Shown here one piece after another: positions 17,858-27,307 of a stretch of 64,000 bases of DNA. The stretch spans positions 869,501 through 933,500 of the forward strand of contig NC_008255.1 in the NCBI RefSeq assembly GCF_000014145.1, written 5' to 3'. The translations under genes and the position numbers were made by a program. The first letter of the stretch is position 1, and every line of letters begins with the position of its first letter. This DNA is from Cytophaga hutchinsonii ATCC 33406. Lineage in GTDB: Bacteria > Bacteroidota > Bacteroidia > Cytophagales > Cytophagaceae. Below the pieces are notes generated by a model. That model had not been told where the DNA came from. It saw only the letters and a list, made by a program, of their open reading frames with translations, and made no database searches.

Positions 17858-18278
17858 GTGATTTGTTAAATAATTTTTTAAGCGGTCGTAAAATTAAGGA
17901 TTTTTGTTGGTTTAACCGCTATCGGGAAAGGAAAGTTTTACAATCAAAAAAGCGGATCGGATATTGTTAATGTGTAGATTTACAGTATTTTAATTTAATG
18001 TTTTAACTCCTTTTTAAAACGACTGCAGCTAATTTACCTAATTACAGGTACAGTAATGAAAGTAACCTGAAAATCGGCTGGCTGGCAGATCTTAGGAACA
18101 TCATTGAAACACGCCGGTATTTTAGACGGAGGAAATCAGATCGTTCATATAAATGAACTGAAATTTGTATTTCGTTTTGTATAAAGCAAACAAAATTCCA
18201 TTATCTTGTACTGTAATTTTTAATCAGGATCACATTACGTTTTACGCTCAATGGGTCTTTAGCTTTAAGCTTCTAACA
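17858..18278. other. Intergenic region, no gene recognised
   Basis: This 421-bp gap separates aspC (-) from the ROK gene (+) and should hold both promoters. A 40-codon open stretch ending near 18155 has no start codon and no recognisable content. No RNA gene was seen. Confidence 0.4.
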
Positions 18279-19154
18279 ATGTTTAAAATTGGTATTGACT
18301 TAGGTGGAACAAAAATAGAAACGGTTATTCTGAATCCGGAAGGTGCTGAGATCTATCGAAACAGAGTGCTGACCCTTCAGGAGCGTGGATATGCTGCCAT
18401 TGTCAATACAGTTGCTGAAGCATATTCGAATGCATTAACGGTAATCAATAATAAAGCACATACCTTTGGTATCGGTACACCGGGCTCGGTCTCCTCTAAA
18501 ACGGGATTGATGAAAAATTCAAATACCGTATGTTTAAATGGAAAACCGTTGCAGAAAGATTTGCAGAAGCTGATCAACAGACCGGTTTCGATTGAAAACG
18601 ATGCGAATTGTTTTGCCATGGCAGAAGCCAGGATTGGCGCGGGAAAAGGACATGCAGTTGTGTTTGGTGTAATTATGGGAACGGGTTGCGGCGGCGGAAT
18701 TGTTATTCAGAACAATGTGCTCAATGGCCTGCAGTCGCTGGGCGGCGAATGGGGGCATATGACGGTCGACCCCAATGGCCCGCTGTGTTATTGCGGTAAA
18801 AAAGGATGTGTGGAAACGTATATTTCCGGCTCCGGTATTTCAAACCAGTATTTTGAATTAACAGGCAAACGCTTGCCTGCCATACATATTTTAGAATCAG
18901 AACAAAAAGAAGCGGTTGAAGTAAAGGAATCTTTTCTGGATCAGTTTGGGCGTGCGCTTTCAAACGTAATTTCAATTATTGATCCGGATATGATTGTGTT
19001 GGGCGGAGGGTTATCGAACTATTTACCGCTCTATTCAGAAGGTATTGAAAGAGTTAAAAAGTATATTTTTAGTGATGATTTAATAACACCTATTGTAAAA
19101 AACAAAACAGGAGATAGTGCCGGTGTATTAGGTGCTGCCTGGATCGGCCGTTAA
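18279..19154 (+). CDS. ROK-family sugar kinase
   Basis: Starting at ATG 18279 the protein is 291 residues, beginning MFKIGIDLGGTKIETVIL, the first phosphate-binding motif of ROK kinases. An upstream start at 18165 would add 38 residues of non-family sequence and is rejected. Other landmarks are GIGTPGSVS, ENDANCFAMAEARIGAGKG with the catalytic-base Asp, GTGCGGGIVIQ, and the zinc-binding ROK signature CYCGKKGCVETYISGSG. It probably phosphorylates glucose, fructose or N-acetylated hexoses in the cytosol; the specific sugar cannot be read. There is no DNA-binding domain, so it is a kinase rather than a NagC-type repressor. Confidence 0.92.
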   Translation: MFKIGIDLGGTKIETVILNPEGAEIYRNRVLTLQERGYAAIVNTVAEAYSNALTVINNKAHTFGIGTPGSVSSKTGLMKNSNTVCLNGKPLQKDLQKLINRPVSIENDANCFAMAEARIGAGKGHAVVFGVIMGTGCGGGIVIQNNVLNGLQSLGGEWGHMTVDPNGPLCYCGKKGCVETYISGSGISNQYFELTGKRLPAIHILESEQKEAVEVKESFLDQFGRALSNVISIIDPDMIVLGGGLSNYLPLYSEGIERVKKYIFSDDLITPIVKNKTGDSAGVLGAAWIGR

Positions 19155-19250
19155 TACTGAGATTCACCGGATATATACTTCTTTATATTGAATAACTTTA
19201 TATTTTAATCATTCTTCACTAAATTGACCGTACATTTTATGAATGTTTTT

Positions 19251-20819
19251 ATGAAAAACGTATTATATATTAGTTGTATTCTATGCTTTTTGTCTTTTCA
19301 GGTAGTAGCACAATCCATAGAATTATCCAGTGATTTCAGAATGGCAAGCCCGTTTCACGAACCGGATGGTGCCAATGATGTGGTCCGTTTAAAAGGCGGT
19401 GATTTTATTACACTGGCTAAGTTAAAAGGAGGTTTATCAGGCAAGGCAGATTTTGCAATTGAACGCAATCACGGTGAAACATTTAACGTACTTTGGTCAA
19501 AAATAATCAGCATACCGGCAACCGAAGAGTTTAAAGACTTATACTTTAATGGTAAAGATCTTATGCTGCTTTCGGTTATTCACGACGAAGCTGCCAAAGT
19601 AACAAAATTGATCAGCTATGGCTATAACATACAGGATGGAACATTGTTATGGACGAAAGAACTGGAATCTTATGCCGTAGCTGCTTTTGTTGAGAATGAC
19701 CGCAGAGGTTCAGTAAAAGAATCTTTTATAGATGTGATCTGTGAGCACACCACACCAAGTTTTGTAACGCCATTTGAATACAAGCACAACATTCGTTTCT
19801 CTGCAGATGAAAGTAAATTCGTGTCGTATGTATTTGATTTTTCCGATCGTATGTTGGTTGCAAATGTTTCTGTATATGATAACGCCGGAAAACTATTGAC
19901 AAAAGGTAAAGTGAATATCGATAATGGATATGTGAATTATGGCATGTACATTAATAACAGAGGAGAATTATTTATTGTAAATGCAAATGCGGCCGGCAAG
20001 GTAAATGTTATCCGCATGAATCTTGAAACACGCGCCTTTGATGTAATTGAAATTCCGGGTTCAAATTATAAAAAAGATGAGTTGCTGGTACACTTTATTT
20101 CCGATGATGTACTATATGTCGGTGCAGTTGAATTGTCTCAGGAAAAACTTATTGGCGTAACCTATGCACGTTTAAATTTTAAGACGATGCAATTGGAAAA
20201 AACAGTTTTTGAAAAATTTGAACAAAGCGTTTTTGATCTTGTCTCAAATGGGCGTAAATCAAACAAAACGATTAAAGGAGAAGATAACTGGATGGACTAC
20301 GATCTGTCTCATTTTTTCATCTCTGAAGCTGGAGAAATTATGATGGTTTTAGAAAAACGTTCACTGTTTGCAAACGGATATCCGCATATAGCGCCTTCAA
20401 CGTTCGATAAAAAACATCAGGTTGAGGTAAACGGACATGTGCAGGCTGAAGGGATCTTAATTGTATCGTTTGATAGAGATTCCAAACGAAATTGGGTTCA
20501 GTATATAGCAAAAAATCAAGTTTATCCTTCTACAGACGGATTAAATACAATTTCATATGTAGTGGATAATTCACACCATTCAAACATCCGTTTTATGTAT
20601 GCAACGTCAGAATCATTTGACGGTACAATCACCACCATCAATGTAATATACATTGACCGTTCAACGGGAAAGATAGTAAAACAAACAACCTTGCCTAATG
20701 AATCCAAACTAATGATTGTGCGTGATTATACGTTGTGGGAAGAAAATGATAAACTTGTTATTGTCGGGCGTAAAGGAATAACCGGAAAGACAAGTGCAAT
20801 TGTTCGGTACAAATTATAA
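19251..20819 (+). CDS. Large secreted hypothetical protein, propeller-like
   Basis: Begun at ATG 19251 it is 522 residues with signal peptide MKNVLYISCILCFLSFQVVAQ; two ATGs further upstream (19224 and 19239) are less likely. The body is made of repeated short beta segments with aromatic and Asp/Gly turns, the look of a beta-propeller, but no named repeat could be assigned. There is no T9SS tail (it ends KTSAIVRYKL), so it may stay in the periplasm or at the outer membrane. Function unknown. Confidence 0.65.
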   Translation: MKNVLYISCILCFLSFQVVAQSIELSSDFRMASPFHEPDGANDVVRLKGGDFITLAKLKGGLSGKADFAIERNHGETFNVLWSKIISIPATEEFKDLYFNGKDLMLLSVIHDEAAKVTKLISYGYNIQDGTLLWTKELESYAVAAFVENDRRGSVKESFIDVICEHTTPSFVTPFEYKHNIRFSADESKFVSYVFDFSDRMLVANVSVYDNAGKLLTKGKVNIDNGYVNYGMYINNRGELFIVNANAAGKVNVIRMNLETRAFDVIEIPGSNYKKDELLVHFISDDVLYVGAVELSQEKLIGVTYARLNFKTMQLEKTVFEKFEQSVFDLVSNGRKSNKTIKGEDNWMDYDLSHFFISEAGEIMMVLEKRSLFANGYPHIAPSTFDKKHQVEVNGHVQAEGILIVSFDRDSKRNWVQYIAKNQVYPSTDGLNTISYVVDNSHHSNIRFMYATSESFDGTITTINVIYIDRSTGKIVKQTTLPNESKLMIVRDYTLWEENDKLVIVGRKGITGKTSAIVRYKL

Positions 20820-20924
20820 TCGTTTAATAATATAACATATTCCTGATCCGATATAACAAATAAATAAACCGTTCAGGTATTTTTAAAAAAGTAAATAAAC
20901 AATACAACCAAATAGTTTACCTCT

Positions 20925-21425
20925 ATGAAAAAGTTAATCGTATATGCCGCATTTTTAGCCTTTATAACGGCTTCTTGCAAGGCACCTAAATCAACCACTA
21001 CTATTTCTGATAAAAAAGTTGATGAAGCTGCTATACCTGTAACATCGAATACTACATCTGAAGAAGCAGATCTTGAAGGTACATGGGAATTAGTTTCTAT
21101 TATTTCAGGACCAACGCCTTTTAAAGACTTATATCCAAATAAAAAACCTACCATTGCATTTGATGCAAGATCTAAACAGGTGTCCGGCAATACAAGCTGT
21201 AATTCATATACAGGTGCTTATAGCATTGATGGCAGAGTGATTTCATTCGGTACCGGCATGGCGTTAACTAAAATGGCGTGTGAAGGCAATGGAGAAAATC
21301 TATTTGTTGAACGCTTAAGAAAAACAAATAAATTTTTTATTAAAGAACAAAATACATTAATGCTGCTGGACGGTGACGTTGCCTTGTTGGAATTCAAAAA
21401 AATAATGGGGCCGAAAAGCTATTAA
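20925..21425 (+). CDS. META-domain lipoprotein (HslJ-like)
   Basis: A 166-residue protein. The N-terminus MKKLIVYAAFLAFITASCKAP is a lipoprotein signal with Cys18 as the probable lipidated residue. From about residue 48 it reads LEGTWELVSIISGPTPF, then PTIAFDARSKQVSGNTSCNSYTGAYSIDGRVISFG and MALTKMACEG, the pattern of the META domain (also found in HslJ). Such domains are small beta structures of unclear biochemical role, often tied to envelope stress. It is followed by a strong terminator. Confidence 0.88.
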   Translation: MKKLIVYAAFLAFITASCKAPKSTTTISDKKVDEAAIPVTSNTTSEEADLEGTWELVSIISGPTPFKDLYPNKKPTIAFDARSKQVSGNTSCNSYTGAYSIDGRVISFGTGMALTKMACEGNGENLFVERLRKTNKFFIKEQNTLMLLDGDVALLEFKKIMGPKSY

Positions 21426-21445
21426 CTATCATAAAAAATATAATC

Positions 21446-21476
21446 AGGCTACATCTGAAAAGATGTAGCCTTTTTT
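21446..21476 (+). terminator. Rho-independent terminator after the META lipoprotein
   Basis: An 11-bp perfect stem (AGGCTACATCT), GAAA tetraloop and T run, starting 21 bases after the stop codon. Confidence 0.9.
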
Positions 21477-21508
21477 AATTAAACCAAATTTTTAAACCAC
21501 ATTCGATT

Positions 21509-22561
21509 ATGAAAAAAACACATGTATTACTTACATTCTTAGCAGTATTTTATTCACTGATTTCGTTGGCGCAAAACGGACTTGTTCAAATAAAAGCGGA
21601 AAGTGGAAAGTGGGGATATGCCAATCTTAAAGGAGAAGAAGTTATTCCTGCGAAATTTAAAAACTGCAATCCATTCTCATCCGATGGTTTTGCAGTGGTC
21701 GTGCTAACAAGCGGCTATTCCATCATTAACGTGAAAGGCGAAGAAATTCCGACTGAGGTGCATGACTATGAAATCATACAAGGCATTTTTGGTATTGGTC
21801 CAAAGGGTTTTGAAAATGGTTTACTAGGCATTCGTTCAGGTAAAAAATGGGGCTATTTAAATACATCCGGAAAGCTGGCTATTCCATTGAACTACGATTA
21901 TATAACTGAATTTAACGGTGGTTATGCAACAGCTCGTAACGGAGGCCGCTTTATTGTTCTGGATACAAAAGGAAAAGAAACATCGTTGGTTAGCAAAGAT
22001 AATATTGATGACATAAAACATTTCTCAGAAGGATTGGCTCCGGTTAGATCAAGCAACGGACTGTTTGGTTTTGCAAATACAAAAGCAGAGATCGCTATTC
22101 CTGTACAGTTTAAAAGTGTCGGGTATTTTTCCGGCGGACTTGCCTGGGCAAAAAATACAGAAGGTAAAGCTGGGTTTATAAATCCAAAAGGAGAATGGGT
22201 AATTCAACCGACGTATCTGGATGTTACCAATTTTGATCCGGTATCTAAATTTGCAAAAGTAAAACAGGAAAGCGGCTGGTCATATATTGATGCTTCGGGT
22301 AAGCCATTAGTTGTGTCGACAACTGAAAGCTGGGGCGATTTCAGCGATGGTCTGGCAGCGGGAGAACAAGGCGGCAAAAAAGGTTTTTATAATACAAAAG
22401 GTGAGTGGGTTATCAAGCCTCAGTTTGAAGGAGTACGAAAATTTGAGAACGGCTATGCAGCAGCCAAACAAGGCGGTAAATGGGGCATAATTGATGCGAG
22501 TGGTAATTGGGTTATTAAACCGGTTTATAGCGGTATAAACGACGTTGTGTTAATAAAATAA
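21509..22561 (+). CDS. Secreted WG-repeat protein
   Basis: A 350-residue protein with signal peptide MKKTHVLLTFLAVFYSLISLAQ. It is built almost entirely of WG repeats of about 40-45 residues, recognised by KWGYANLKGEEVIPAKF, KKWGYLNTSGKLAIPLNY, KAGFINPKGEWVIQPTY, KKGFYNTKGEWVIKPQF and KWGIIDASGNWVIKPVY. WG repeats form beta structures and probably bind protein or glycan partners. There is no T9SS tail, so location is periplasmic or outer-membrane. A terminator follows its stop. Confidence 0.88.
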   Translation: MKKTHVLLTFLAVFYSLISLAQNGLVQIKAESGKWGYANLKGEEVIPAKFKNCNPFSSDGFAVVVLTSGYSIINVKGEEIPTEVHDYEIIQGIFGIGPKGFENGLLGIRSGKKWGYLNTSGKLAIPLNYDYITEFNGGYATARNGGRFIVLDTKGKETSLVSKDNIDDIKHFSEGLAPVRSSNGLFGFANTKAEIAIPVQFKSVGYFSGGLAWAKNTEGKAGFINPKGEWVIQPTYLDVTNFDPVSKFAKVKQESGWSYIDASGKPLVVSTTESWGDFSDGLAAGEQGGKKGFYNTKGEWVIKPQFEGVRKFENGYAAAKQGGKWGIIDASGNWVIKPVYSGINDVVLIK

Positions 22562-22572
22562 ACAAATAGTAT

Positions 22573-22623
22573 AATTGAAAATCAGAGCCTCCGATTTTGT
22601 GCCGGAGGCTCTGATTTTCAATT
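22573..22623 (+). terminator. Rho-independent terminator after the WG-repeat gene
   Basis: A 21-bp perfect inverted repeat (arms 22573-22593 and 22603-22623). It overlaps the N-terminus of a longer reading of the next frame (start 22575), which is a reason to place the next start at 22641. Confidence 0.85.
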
Positions 22624-22640
22624 TATCTAAACGTAATACG

Positions 22641-23156
22641 ATGAAAATTCCCAAAGGATTTAGTTTTTTTATACAGGCAGATAAAAGTGTACACATTATA
22701 TTGAAAAACTATGATGGTAATTTTTTAGCTTTTCAAATTTTAATACTGGCTCTTCCACTGGCTATAGCAAGTGTTATAACAGCAGCAAATTTAAATAATA
22801 CATTTTTTATTGTGTTTGGTTTGTTAGCCGCAGTAATATACTGGTGCGTCTATAATTATAAAGACAAGACGAAATTTATATTTACAGATAAGTATTTTTA
22901 TGTGCTGGAAGGATTACATCAGTATGAGAAAATCCGCGTGCAGGCACATGAGATCATTGGGATAGAAAAAACTAAAAATGACGGAAAAGTTTTTTCCAGT
23001 GCCCGTACCGCACACACCACCAAAACAAAACCTACATATCAATTATATGTGATCACTAAAAATGACCGGTTACTTGTTACAAGGCATGTTGGGCCAAACG
23101 GTCAGGAATATTTGTGTGAAGCAATTGAGGCCTGGGTGGAAAAAATGAAACAATAA
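22641..23156 (+). CDS. Small membrane protein of unknown function
   Basis: A 171-residue protein starting MKIPKGFSFFIQADKS at ATG 22641. Two membrane helices lie at about 29-50 and 54-70 (FQILILALPLAIASVITAA and FFIVFGLLAAVIYWCVY), followed by a soluble domain of about 100 residues with FIFTDKYFYVLEGLHQYEKIRVQAHEIIGIEK, which resembles the PH-like fold of YcxB or bacterial-PH proteins. Function is unknown. The next gene has the same two-helix plus soluble-domain layout and may be a distant relative. Confidence 0.6.
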   Translation: MKIPKGFSFFIQADKSVHIILKNYDGNFLAFQILILALPLAIASVITAANLNNTFFIVFGLLAAVIYWCVYNYKDKTKFIFTDKYFYVLEGLHQYEKIRVQAHEIIGIEKTKNDGKVFSSARTAHTTKTKPTYQLYVITKNDRLLVTRHVGPNGQEYLCEAIEAWVEKMKQ

Positions 23157-23196
23157 ACCAGCACTTTGCTGGAGTGAAAATATATAAACGTATACA

Positions 23197-23709
23197 ATGA
23201 AGATAGAAATTGATCTCACGTTTGACCGGAAATATTTTGAAGAAATTTATTATAAAGATTTTCGTACGTCTTATTTTAAAAGCCCTTCAACGAAAGTTCC
23301 TTTCCGCAATTTGTTGTTAGGCACCATAACACTTATTGTGTTCTACTGTTATGCAAGATATAAAGATACATATGGCTTATTTATTGTCGGTGTAATTATT
23401 TTTGCAACCTTACTCTGGTCCTATTTAGCTGCATTGAATACAATAATAAAATGGAAGAAAAGTATTGTTGCATACCTGGATCGGGAAGAGAAATATGAAA
23501 AAAATAAGATCATTCTTTCAGATGACTATTTTACATTGATACAGGATTCGAATGAAGTGATTGAACATTGGTCAAATTTTAAGCATGCTGAAATAACAGA
23601 GACACATATGCGTTTAGAGGCAAAAGAAACATTTCTGATTCCTAAAAGCTGTATGACAGACGCTGAATATGAACTATTGAAACATACAATTTCGGATAAA
23701 ATGAAATGA
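23197..23709 (+). CDS. YcxB-like membrane protein
   Basis: A 170-residue protein. Residues 1-42 are polar (IEIDLTFDRKYFEEIYYKDF), two membrane helices lie at about 44-62 and 67-85, and the C-terminal part reads KNKIILSDDYFTLIQDSNEVIEHWSNFKHAEITETHMRL, close to the YcxB-type domain in which an I-x-L-x-x-D-x-F strand precedes a W-S-x-F/I turn. No activity is known for that family. It ends in front of two terminator hairpins. Confidence 0.7.
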   Translation: MKIEIDLTFDRKYFEEIYYKDFRTSYFKSPSTKVPFRNLLLGTITLIVFYCYARYKDTYGLFIVGVIIFATLLWSYLAALNTIIKWKKSIVAYLDREEKYEKNKIILSDDYFTLIQDSNEVIEHWSNFKHAEITETHMRLEAKETFLIPKSCMTDAEYELLKHTISDKMK

Positions 23710-23714
23710 ATAAA

Positions 23715-23742
23715 AGCAGCATATCAGTATAGACATGCTGCT
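23715..23742 (+). terminator. Weak hairpin after the YcxB-like gene
   Basis: An 8-bp inverted repeat (AGCAGCAT / ATGCTGCT) followed by TACTTTTG, six bases after the stop codon. Confidence 0.45.
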
Positions 23743-23760
23743 TACTTTTGTTCTGAAAAT

Positions 23761-23805
23761 AAAAAAAGCGCAGGTGTAGGATGTTCTCCCATCTGCGCTT
23801 TTTTT
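23761..23805. terminator. Bidirectional terminator between convergent genes
   Basis: A 16-bp stem with one G-U pair, with A7 on the left and T7 on the right. It lies between the YcxB-like gene (+) and the FG-GAP gene (-). Confidence 0.85.
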
Positions 23806-23821
23806 ATTTCATAAACGTACG

Positions 23822-25900
23822 TTATTCTTTTACTACTTTAACAGATTCTGTTTTGTCAGAAAACTCCAATGTAACAAGATACATACCCGGTTTAAAATCT
23901 GCACCGAATGAGAATGAACCTGTAGCCTGTGTTTTCATAACTACAACTCCTGTAGCATCTAATACCAGAATTTTTGCTGATGTGTTTTTGTCTGCAAACT
24001 CAATGGTTGAGGTTGTATTGAACGGATTAGGATACGTTACGCTGCCTGTATTAAATGCAATTGAAGCATCGTCTGCAGCGCCTTCCCGTAATGCGGAACA
24101 GGTCGTAACGTTGATGCAATAGGTCGCATGCCATGGCGCTGCACTATAATTTACACCGACACATAATTGACCCGCAGAGAAATTATTTCCTGTAGCTACA
24201 TTCACTTTATAAGCAGAACCTGAAACAGGCGTTATGCTTTGGTTAGAACCTGTATAATACCAGTTGTAGCCCGTAGCATTTATTCTTTTGGCTGCAGACA
24301 GTTCAAATAATAGCGTTTGGTTTTTTGAACCGCATGCCGGTCCGTTGATATCTGCAGCAGGAAGCGGAGTATTCACATTGAAGATAACATCGTTAAGAGC
24401 TATTGCACCCTGGTTATCGAATGCTTTAACATAGAAATATTTACTTCCGGCTGAAACGTTTGGTACTGTAAATGAATAGGGTGCTGTATTATCAGATCCC
24501 AGATATGTACTGTTTTGATAAAATTCTACCCTGGTAACAGACCCGTCTGCATCATTTGCAAACGCTTCAAGAGTTATTGTTGCAGGTGCATAATAGGTTG
24601 AATTAACTGTAGGCGAAGTAATAGATACAGAAGGAGGTGTATTTCCTGACTGTGTTATATAATAGAACGGCATACGAAAGGCAACACCTTCGATAAGGCG
24701 ATTTGTAATTGTATTGTGCGTGAACTCTGCACCCACCAATACATATTCACCATTCAAGTCAACACTTCTTCCCAATCCGCCAACAGTTTTACCTGCCGGT
24801 GAACCAACATTCATATAACCTTTATATTGAAAATTGTTTTCATAGAAGAAAACTTTCCCTTCAGTCTGCTTATCTGTTAAATCAGGCCCATACTCTATAG
24901 GTGCGCCTACTACAGCTCTGTCGTCATTAATAGCTACTGAATGCCCATATCCACCATAGTGTGTGAAAGCGCTTGTTGAATATCCCGGAGGTACTAATGC
25001 ATGTGATAATGTAGTAGTACTTGCATTGATTGTTAGGATCGCTGCTTTTTGAACGCTTTGATTCGGATCTCCTACAATTATTTTATTGCCGAATACATCT
25101 ACATCATGACCAAAAAATGAATAATATTTCTGCGTGGACGAATCATAGATCCTTGCCCAGGTCGGCATGTCCGGAGTGAAAGAAGAATGCAATGCCCACA
25201 CACCATTTGTATTTTTATATACAAAAACTTTTTGCGCATTTGGTGCTCCAACAACAATGTAATCACCATTTATAGCAACAGAAAATCCAAACTTCGCTCC
25301 GGATGGCAATCCTGCCGCCTGTATTTTCTGCTTTCTTTCCCAGCCGGTAGATGTTTGTTTCCAGATCTCAATATACCCCTTGTCGATTTCTCCATTGCTT
25401 GGCGCACCTATTACCATCCATTCACCGTACATGTCAATAACTTCTCCGAACTGATCCCTGTGTGCAGGTGTCTGTGCAGTAATACTTGTAGTGAAATTAT
25501 TCTGAGGAACACCATTGATATTCTTTGATAGGTATACCCTACCCTCAACATCTGAATTTGGATTAGAAGGTGTAACATCATCCTGATACGCACCTACAGC
25601 AACCCATCCTTCATTCATTGCTACAGCGTGGCCAAAGCTTCTGCTGCCAGGTTGTAGGTAAAAAGGTGAAACGGCCTGAAACAGCAAGGCATTGTCTTTG
25701 TAGATATTTATGGTCTGGTTGAATTCTGTACCATAAATAGAATATCCATTGAACTCAACAGACGAAAATCCAAATTCATGTTCGATTGGATTCTGATTTG
25801 TAAAATCGAGCATTGTTGCGGCAAACTGTTGTGCCTGGCTGGTAAAACCCATGGCACAAAATGCCAAAAGAGTAAACCCTTTACGGATTGTTTTTTTCAT
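23822..25900 (-). CDS. Secreted FG-GAP/beta-propeller protein with Ig-like domain and type A T9SS tail
   Basis: A 692-residue protein with signal peptide MKKTIRKGFTLLAFCAMGFTSQAQ. Residues about 40-425 contain six or seven repeats with the text FGxxVAxNxxxxVVGAP or similar (AKFGFSVAINGDYIVVGAPN, GYGHSVAINDDRAVVGAP, GLGRSVDLNGEYVLVGAE), an FG-GAP type propeller. Residues about 435-520 form an Ig-like domain (SVSITSPTVNSTYYAPATIT, NDADGSVTRVEFY) as often found on secreted carbohydrate-active proteins. A Cys-containing domain follows, and the end VTYPNPFNTTSTIEF through GMYLVTLEFSDKTESVKVVK is a type A T9SS tail. It is a likely surface protein, possibly adhesive; no catalytic site is seen. Confidence 0.87.
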   Translation of the reverse strand: MKKTIRKGFTLLAFCAMGFTSQAQQFAATMLDFTNQNPIEHEFGFSSVEFNGYSIYGTEFNQTINIYKDNALLFQAVSPFYLQPGSRSFGHAVAMNEGWVAVGAYQDDVTPSNPNSDVEGRVYLSKNINGVPQNNFTTSITAQTPAHRDQFGEVIDMYGEWMVIGAPSNGEIDKGYIEIWKQTSTGWERKQKIQAAGLPSGAKFGFSVAINGDYIVVGAPNAQKVFVYKNTNGVWALHSSFTPDMPTWARIYDSSTQKYYSFFGHDVDVFGNKIIVGDPNQSVQKAAILTINASTTTLSHALVPPGYSTSAFTHYGGYGHSVAINDDRAVVGAPIEYGPDLTDKQTEGKVFFYENNFQYKGYMNVGSPAGKTVGGLGRSVDLNGEYVLVGAEFTHNTITNRLIEGVAFRMPFYYITQSGNTPPSVSITSPTVNSTYYAPATITLEAFANDADGSVTRVEFYQNSTYLGSDNTAPYSFTVPNVSAGSKYFYVKAFDNQGAIALNDVIFNVNTPLPAADINGPACGSKNQTLLFELSAAKRINATGYNWYYTGSNQSITPVSGSAYKVNVATGNNFSAGQLCVGVNYSAAPWHATYCINVTTCSALREGAADDASIAFNTGSVTYPNPFNTTSTIEFADKNTSAKILVLDATGVVVMKTQATGSFSFGADFKPGMYLVTLEFSDKTESVKVVKE

Positions 25901-26124
25901 AAAAGAAATAATTAAAAGATGATGTAAAATTTTAATTCGTAAAGGTGTGTTATTCTGATATGAGTATTTTTCCTAATTATTTATCGGTCGGCTTCTGAAG
26001 ATGAAAGGCGGGAACAAATGTTTAAACGATTTAAAAAAGAGAGGTCTGCTTTTTCGGAGCATTTAATCTATAAAAAAGGAAAGAATCAGTGAAATAAGTA
26101 TATTCGATTTGAAATAGGAATAAT

Positions 26125-27204
26125 ATGAAAAGTGAAAAACCTGCAGCATACCTACATTTTATAAATAGTTTCAGAGGGTTTGCGGTATTATGTATTGTCA
26201 TTGGTCATGCTGTATCCATTGCATATATAACTTTTTTTCACAAACATAATTCTGCCGACCCGTTACTAATTATCAATGAAATTTTGTTTGATGCCTGCAC
26301 CTTGTATTTTACGCTTATTTCAGGAATATTATTTTCAGCGGTATTAAAACAAAAAGGCTATCTCACATTTTACCGGAATAAATTCCTGTATATTTTTCTG
26401 CCCTATGTTTTTTATACGTTTGTTTTCGTTCTCTTAAAAATGAAATGGTACAGGCATTTTACAATCAGTATGGATTTTGCAGAATATTTTTCCGAAAAAT
26501 TTATCAAAGATCTGGTATATGGAGAAGGTAATTTTGTTTTATGGTATATTCCGCTGTTTTTATGTTTGTGTATCATAACACCCTTGCTTGATTTTTTATT
26601 GCATAAAAACAGATTTACGCAGCTTGTTTTTTGCATGTTGATTTTTTCTCCCTTACTTATATCACGTATGGAGACCTCTGCAACGTATACGTTTAAAGCC
26701 GTTAATGTGATTTATTTTGCAGGTGCGTACGCATTAGGAATGTATTGGGGAAAAGATATAGAGACGAAAATGCTCAGGCTGGAAAAATATAGATTACATA
26801 TTTTAATTGCAGGGATTCTTGCTTCAATACTGTTAGCATATTGTTATGTTAATGGGATCAATAGAGTTGGTTTTGTTTTTATACGCGAATCATTGTTTTA
26901 CATTCAGAAAATATGTTTCAGTGTAATCATTTTGCTGCTATTAAAGAAACTTGGAAATAAACAGCCTGCAGTTCTAGGCAGCATTGCCAGGCAAGCCATG
27001 CCGGTTTATTTTATGCATGGTGTTGCATTAATCCTGCTGGCCCCAGTAGTAATAGAAATGACCAGACAGGAATCAGTTGATAGAATAAATGTATTTATTC
27101 TATCGGTGCTGTTAAGTTTACTGGTTATTGTTATACCTGTTGCGATAGCCACACTTGCTAAAAAAGTATTCGGCAAACAATCCCGCATGTTTATAGGAGC
27201 CTGA
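26125..27204 (+). CDS. Membrane acyltransferase (acyltransferase 3 family)
   Basis: A 359-residue protein with about ten membrane segments. The first reads INSFRGFAVLCIVIGHAVS, carrying the family motif Arg with a His nine residues on. Family members transfer acetyl, succinyl or other acyl groups to sugars of lipopolysaccharide, capsule or peptidoglycan at the inner membrane. The acceptor cannot be deduced here. It stands alone, about 220 bp from the FG-GAP gene start and 100 bp from the next gene. Confidence 0.85.
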   Translation: MKSEKPAAYLHFINSFRGFAVLCIVIGHAVSIAYITFFHKHNSADPLLIINEILFDACTLYFTLISGILFSAVLKQKGYLTFYRNKFLYIFLPYVFYTFVFVLLKMKWYRHFTISMDFAEYFSEKFIKDLVYGEGNFVLWYIPLFLCLCIITPLLDFLLHKNRFTQLVFCMLIFSPLLISRMETSATYTFKAVNVIYFAGAYALGMYWGKDIETKMLRLEKYRLHILIAGILASILLAYCYVNGINRVGFVFIRESLFYIQKICFSVIILLLLKKLGNKQPAVLGSIARQAMPVYFMHGVALILLAPVVIEMTRQESVDRINVFILSVLLSLLVIVIPVAIATLAKKVFGKQSRMFIGA

Positions 27205-27307
27205 ATTACCTGAATCCGTTAACAGCATGTTTGTTGAATTATTAAAAATGCCAGGGTGTTTTTAGATTGTTTTTCTTTATCTTTAGTTAAGATCAAATGA
27301 ATGTTGC

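Noticed and set aside
18165-18278. N-terminal 38-residue extension of the ROK kinase
   Set aside because: ROK proteins begin with the I-G-I-D-L-G-G-T motif directly after the start, and the extension has no family-like content.
22575-22640. Longer N-terminus for the 22641-23156 membrane protein
   Set aside because: The extension is translated from the terminator hairpin of the WG-repeat gene.
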